NCBI GenBank assembly: GCA_031119595.1
Contig: JAVHXX010000313.1
Coordinates: forward strand, 1-5,622
DNA length: 5,622 bases
From: Patulibacter sp.
GTDB lineage: Bacteria; Actinomycetota; Thermoleophilia; Solirubrobacterales; Solirubrobacteraceae
Direction: 5' to 3'
Below are positions 5,444 through 5,622 of the stretch, in pieces. The notes beneath the pieces were generated by a model, which saw nothing but the letters and a program-made list of their open reading frames with translations, was not told where the DNA came from and did no database searches. Each line of letters starts with the position of its first letter. The stretch's first letter is position 1. Made by a program: the position numbers and the translations under genes.

Positions 5444-5476
5444 CCGGGCGCGCCGCATCCCGGCGGCGCGCGCCGG
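5444..5476 (+). terminator. Strong GC hairpin after the secreted-protein gene
   Basis: The arms 5444-5456 and 5463-5476 form 13 base pairs with one bulged G (5472) around a 6-nt loop, 8 bp after the stop codon. No T-tract follows directly, although a T-rich stretch (TTCAGTTTT) occurs at 5492-5500. Location and stability fit an intrinsic terminator of the kind seen in high-GC genomes. Confidence 0.65.
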
Positions 5477-5526
5477 AACGGGACGGACCGGTTCAGTTTT
5501 CGGAGGCAGCTGCCGAGCTACGGACT

Positions 5527-5622
5527 GTGTCGCGTACTCCCGCCTTCCACCTCGCCTCGCGCCTCGGCCTCACCGCGGTCCTCGCCGTCCTGTTGACCGT
5601 CGTCAACTGCAGCCTCCCGGCA
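5527..5622 (+). CDS. 5' end of a probable exported or membrane protein (partial)
   Basis: The open frame starts at GTG 5527 and runs off the window after 32 codons. The peptide MSRTPAFHLASRLG followed by LTAVLAVLLTVVNCSLPA has a basic n-region and a hydrophobic core, as in a signal peptide or signal anchor. The Cys at residue 28 is preceded by VVN, not a good lipobox, so a lipoprotein is unlikely. A GGAGG lies at 5502-5506 but is 20 nt from the GTG, too far for a normal Shine-Dalgarno, and no TANNNT hexamer sits at 7-8 nt. The start is therefore uncertain, and the function cannot be judged from this fragment. Confidence 0.45.
   Translation, partial: MSRTPAFHLASRLGLTAVLAVLLTVVNCSLPA

Noticed and set aside
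5502..5506. GGAGG as the ribosome binding site of the partial gene at 5527
   Set aside because: The distance of 20 nt to the GTG is too long, and no start codon in any frame lies at 5-12 nt from it. It was therefore not used to support the start.
4775..5596. Plus-strand open frame of about 270 codons overlapping the secreted protein
   Set aside because: Its translation is Arg/Pro-rich and typical of a shifted frame in GC-rich DNA, and it competes with a frame that has a signal peptide and recognisable motifs.

Overview
This is a very GC-rich bacterial window with GTG start codons, several promoter-like TANNNT hexamers placed 7-8 nt in front of start codons, and almost no T-rich tracts. These traits, together with a secreted protein of a type common in soil actinobacteria, suggest a high-GC actinobacterium. 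A member of the Thermoleophilia/Solirubrobacterales is my best guess, but it is inferred from style and not from a marker gene.

Layout. (1) At 42-1205 (+) lies an unusual 387-residue protein built mostly from tandem decapeptides of the type [G/D/N]GxLDRLLxx, which grade into a Leu-rich helical region. (2) A 22-bp stem-loop at 1243-1302 separates it from a convergent two-gene unit on the minus strand: methylmalonyl-CoA epimerase (1963-1553) followed by a translationally coupled 69-residue protein (1553-1344). (3) A TauE/SafE-family membrane permease (1997-2782, +) diverges from the epimerase, with only 33 bp between the two GTG codons. (4) The convergent gap 2783-2930 holds a 55-bp sequence duplicated in tandem (53/55 identical, 61-bp period). 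(5) An M20-family metallopeptidase/deacylase lies on the minus strand (4292-2931). (6) Diverging from it is a secreted protein (4356-5435, +) with a signal peptide, an N-terminal beta-rich domain, a Gly-Gly-Ser linker, a thrombospondin type 3-like calcium-binding motif and a Cys-bracketed C-terminal domain. It is followed by a strong GC hairpin. (7) The window ends inside what looks like the first 32 codons of another exported or membrane protein (5527-5622, +).

How the genes relate. Only the epimerase and the 69-residue protein look like an operon. The epimerase belongs to propionyl-CoA/methylmalonyl-CoA metabolism. The permease probably moves an anion across the membrane, the M20 enzyme is probably cytoplasmic and hydrolyses an amide or peptide bond, and the TSP3 protein is extracellular. 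I see no evidence that these act in one pathway. The most distinctive things here are the decapeptide-repeat protein, the recurring TANNNT-N7/8-GTG arrangement that suggests leaderless transcripts, and the tandem 61-bp intergenic duplication.
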